Below, one piece after another: positions 63,246 to 64,000 of a DNA stretch of 64,000 nucleotides (its first letter is position 1; each line of letters opens with the position of its first letter). Source of the DNA: SHZI01 sp038214295. Its GTDB lineage: Bacteria > Pseudomonadota > Gammaproteobacteria > Steroidobacterales > GCA-2729495. The notes below the pieces were generated by a model that saw only the letters and a program-made list of their open reading frames with translations, was not told where the DNA came from and did no database searches. The DNA lies in assembly GCA_038214295.1 (NCBI GenBank), contig JBBQSA010000007.1:1-64000 (forward strand). Reading direction: 5' to 3'. The position numbers and the translations under genes were made by a program.

Positions 63246-64000
63246 CGCTCCCTGGTGACTGAAAGGATCTGCATGGAATTGGTCTTGCCGGCCACGCCGG
63301 ACAACTCGCCCTTGGTGACGATCACCAGGTCACCCTCGCGGACGTGGCCCATGCCGAGCAGCAGCTGGAACACCTCATGGTAGATACGTTCCACGTCCGT
63401 GTGGGTGATGTCGAAGGCCACGGGGTACACGCCCCGGTACATCACCACCCGGCGGCGGGTGGTCTCGTGGCGGGTGAAGGCGAATATCGGGATGTCCGAG
63501 CGGATTCGCGACATCCACAAGGGCGTGGACCCGGACTCCGTGAGGGTAATGATCGCCGTCACGGGCAAGTGGTTCGCGGTGTACATCACGGCCATCGCGA
63601 TGGCCTCGTCCACGGCCTGGAAGCGGTCGTCGTTGCGGTGGTTCGGCCGGCCGAGTGTCAGGTAGTAGCTCTCGGCGCCGATGCAGACCTCCGCCATCGT
63701 CGCCACGGCACGCACCGGGTACTCGCCCACGGCGGTCTCGGCGGACAGCATCACGGCATCGGTGCCGTCCATGACTGCGTTGGCGATGTCGGACACCTCG
63801 GCACGGGTCGGCACCTGGCTGTGGATCATGGACTCCATCATCTGGGTGGCCGTAATCGCCACCTTGTGCCGGTGGCGGGTCATTTTAAGGATCTTTTTCT
63901 GCAGGCCCGTGAGGGCGGCATAACCCATCTCGACGCCGAGGTCGCCCCGCGCGACCATCACCGCGTCGGACGCATCGATGATGCTCTCCAGGTTCGCGAT
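63242..64000 (-). CDS. pyk: Pyruvate kinase, C-terminal 252 residues (truncated by window edge)
   Basis: Glycolytic enzyme forming pyruvate and ATP. VMVARGDLGVEMG (Mg/ATP region), ATQMMESMI and DAVMLSAETAVGEYP are diagnostic; the C-terminal domain begins near ESGSTPLWMSR and ends NSMQILSVTRER. The N-terminal half lies beyond 64000. Its TGA overlaps the next start, so pyk, the exported Rossmann protein and the two transporters appear to form one transcript. Confidence 0.97.
   Translation of the reverse strand: MANLESIIDASDAVMVARGDLGVEMGYAALTGLQKKILKMTRHRHKVAITATQMMESMIHSQVPTRAEVSDIANAVMDGTDAVMLSAETAVGEYPVRAVATMAEVCIGAESYYLTLGRPNHRNDDRFQAVDEAIAMAVMYTANHLPVTAIITLTESGSTPLWMSRIRSDIPIFAFTRHETTRRRVVMYRGVYPVAFDITHTDVERIYHEVFQLLLGMGHVREGDLVIVTKGELSGVAGKTNSMQILSVTRER

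Overview
The window is a high-GC chromosomal segment from a gammaproteobacterium. The evidence is gene order: a complete mraZ-to-lpxC division and cell-wall cluster running into dciA, an M23 peptidase gene and secA; rnpB beside rsmI/lpoA/yraN/diaA and sspB-sspA-petCBA; and murA-ibaG next to kdsD-kdsC-lptC-lptA-lptB-rpoN-hpf-rapZ. These blocks resemble the Pseudomonas/Xanthomonas arrangement more than the enteric one (dciA present; an M23 gene, not secM, before secA). An obligate aerobe or facultative respirer with a bc1 complex and sulfide oxidation fits. Genus and order cannot be fixed from this sequence. No rRNA, tRNA, prophage, IS transposase or CRISPR array was seen.

Layout. 1-22160 is the cell-envelope factory on the minus strand: secA (cut by the window edge), an M23 endopeptidase, plus-strand dciA, then lpxC, ftsZ, ftsA, ftsQ, ddlB, murB, murC, murG, ftsW, murD, mraY, murF, murE, ftsI, ftsL, rsmH and mraZ. 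It is driven from a good sigma70 promoter followed by three MraZ-type repeats at exact 10-bp spacing. Thirteen successive gene junctions from rsmH to ftsA overlap. 22380-26059 holds dinB, a 17-bp minisatellite grown from the dinB 3' end, and a penicillin-acylase-family Ntn hydrolase.

26107-34239 is the accessory region of most interest. A minus-strand operon encodes an ArsR-family repressor with the two cysteines of the BigR/SqrR persulfide sensors, a sulfide:quinone oxidoreductase with its three catalytic cysteines, a two-helix DUF2892 protein, and a complete tripartite RND pump (adaptor, RND, TolC-like). A divergent OsmC-family gene shares the AT-rich intergenic region. I read this as a sulfide/persulfide-responsive detoxification operon that includes a dedicated efflux pump. 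34251-37571 is a small catabolic group (FAD monooxygenase, MFS transporter, dienelactone hydrolase).

37588-44388 contains RNase P RNA, a three-lipoprotein operon (CsgG-like, DUF4810, GNA1162-like), rsmI, a short lpoA, yraN, diaA, a 270-bp inverted-repeat element where dolP/yraP might be expected, and sspB-sspA. 44389-48743 has petC-petB-petA, murA and ibaG. 48823-55114 is the Kdo/LPS transport and rpoN block. 55111-64000 holds a patatin-like phospholipase, a membrane-anchored Bcp peroxiredoxin, a beta-CASP metallo-hydrolase, a LOG-family protein, two tandem NTP/NDP-exchange-type transporters, an exported Rossmann-fold protein and the 3' part of pyruvate kinase.

Two themes recur. Short tandem duplications (6, 12, 14 and 17 bp) sit at gene ends and starts. 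Several genes have unusual starts: sspB has no canonical start codon, lptA has only a distant GTG, and kdsD has a duplicated start that creates a six-codon upstream ORF.
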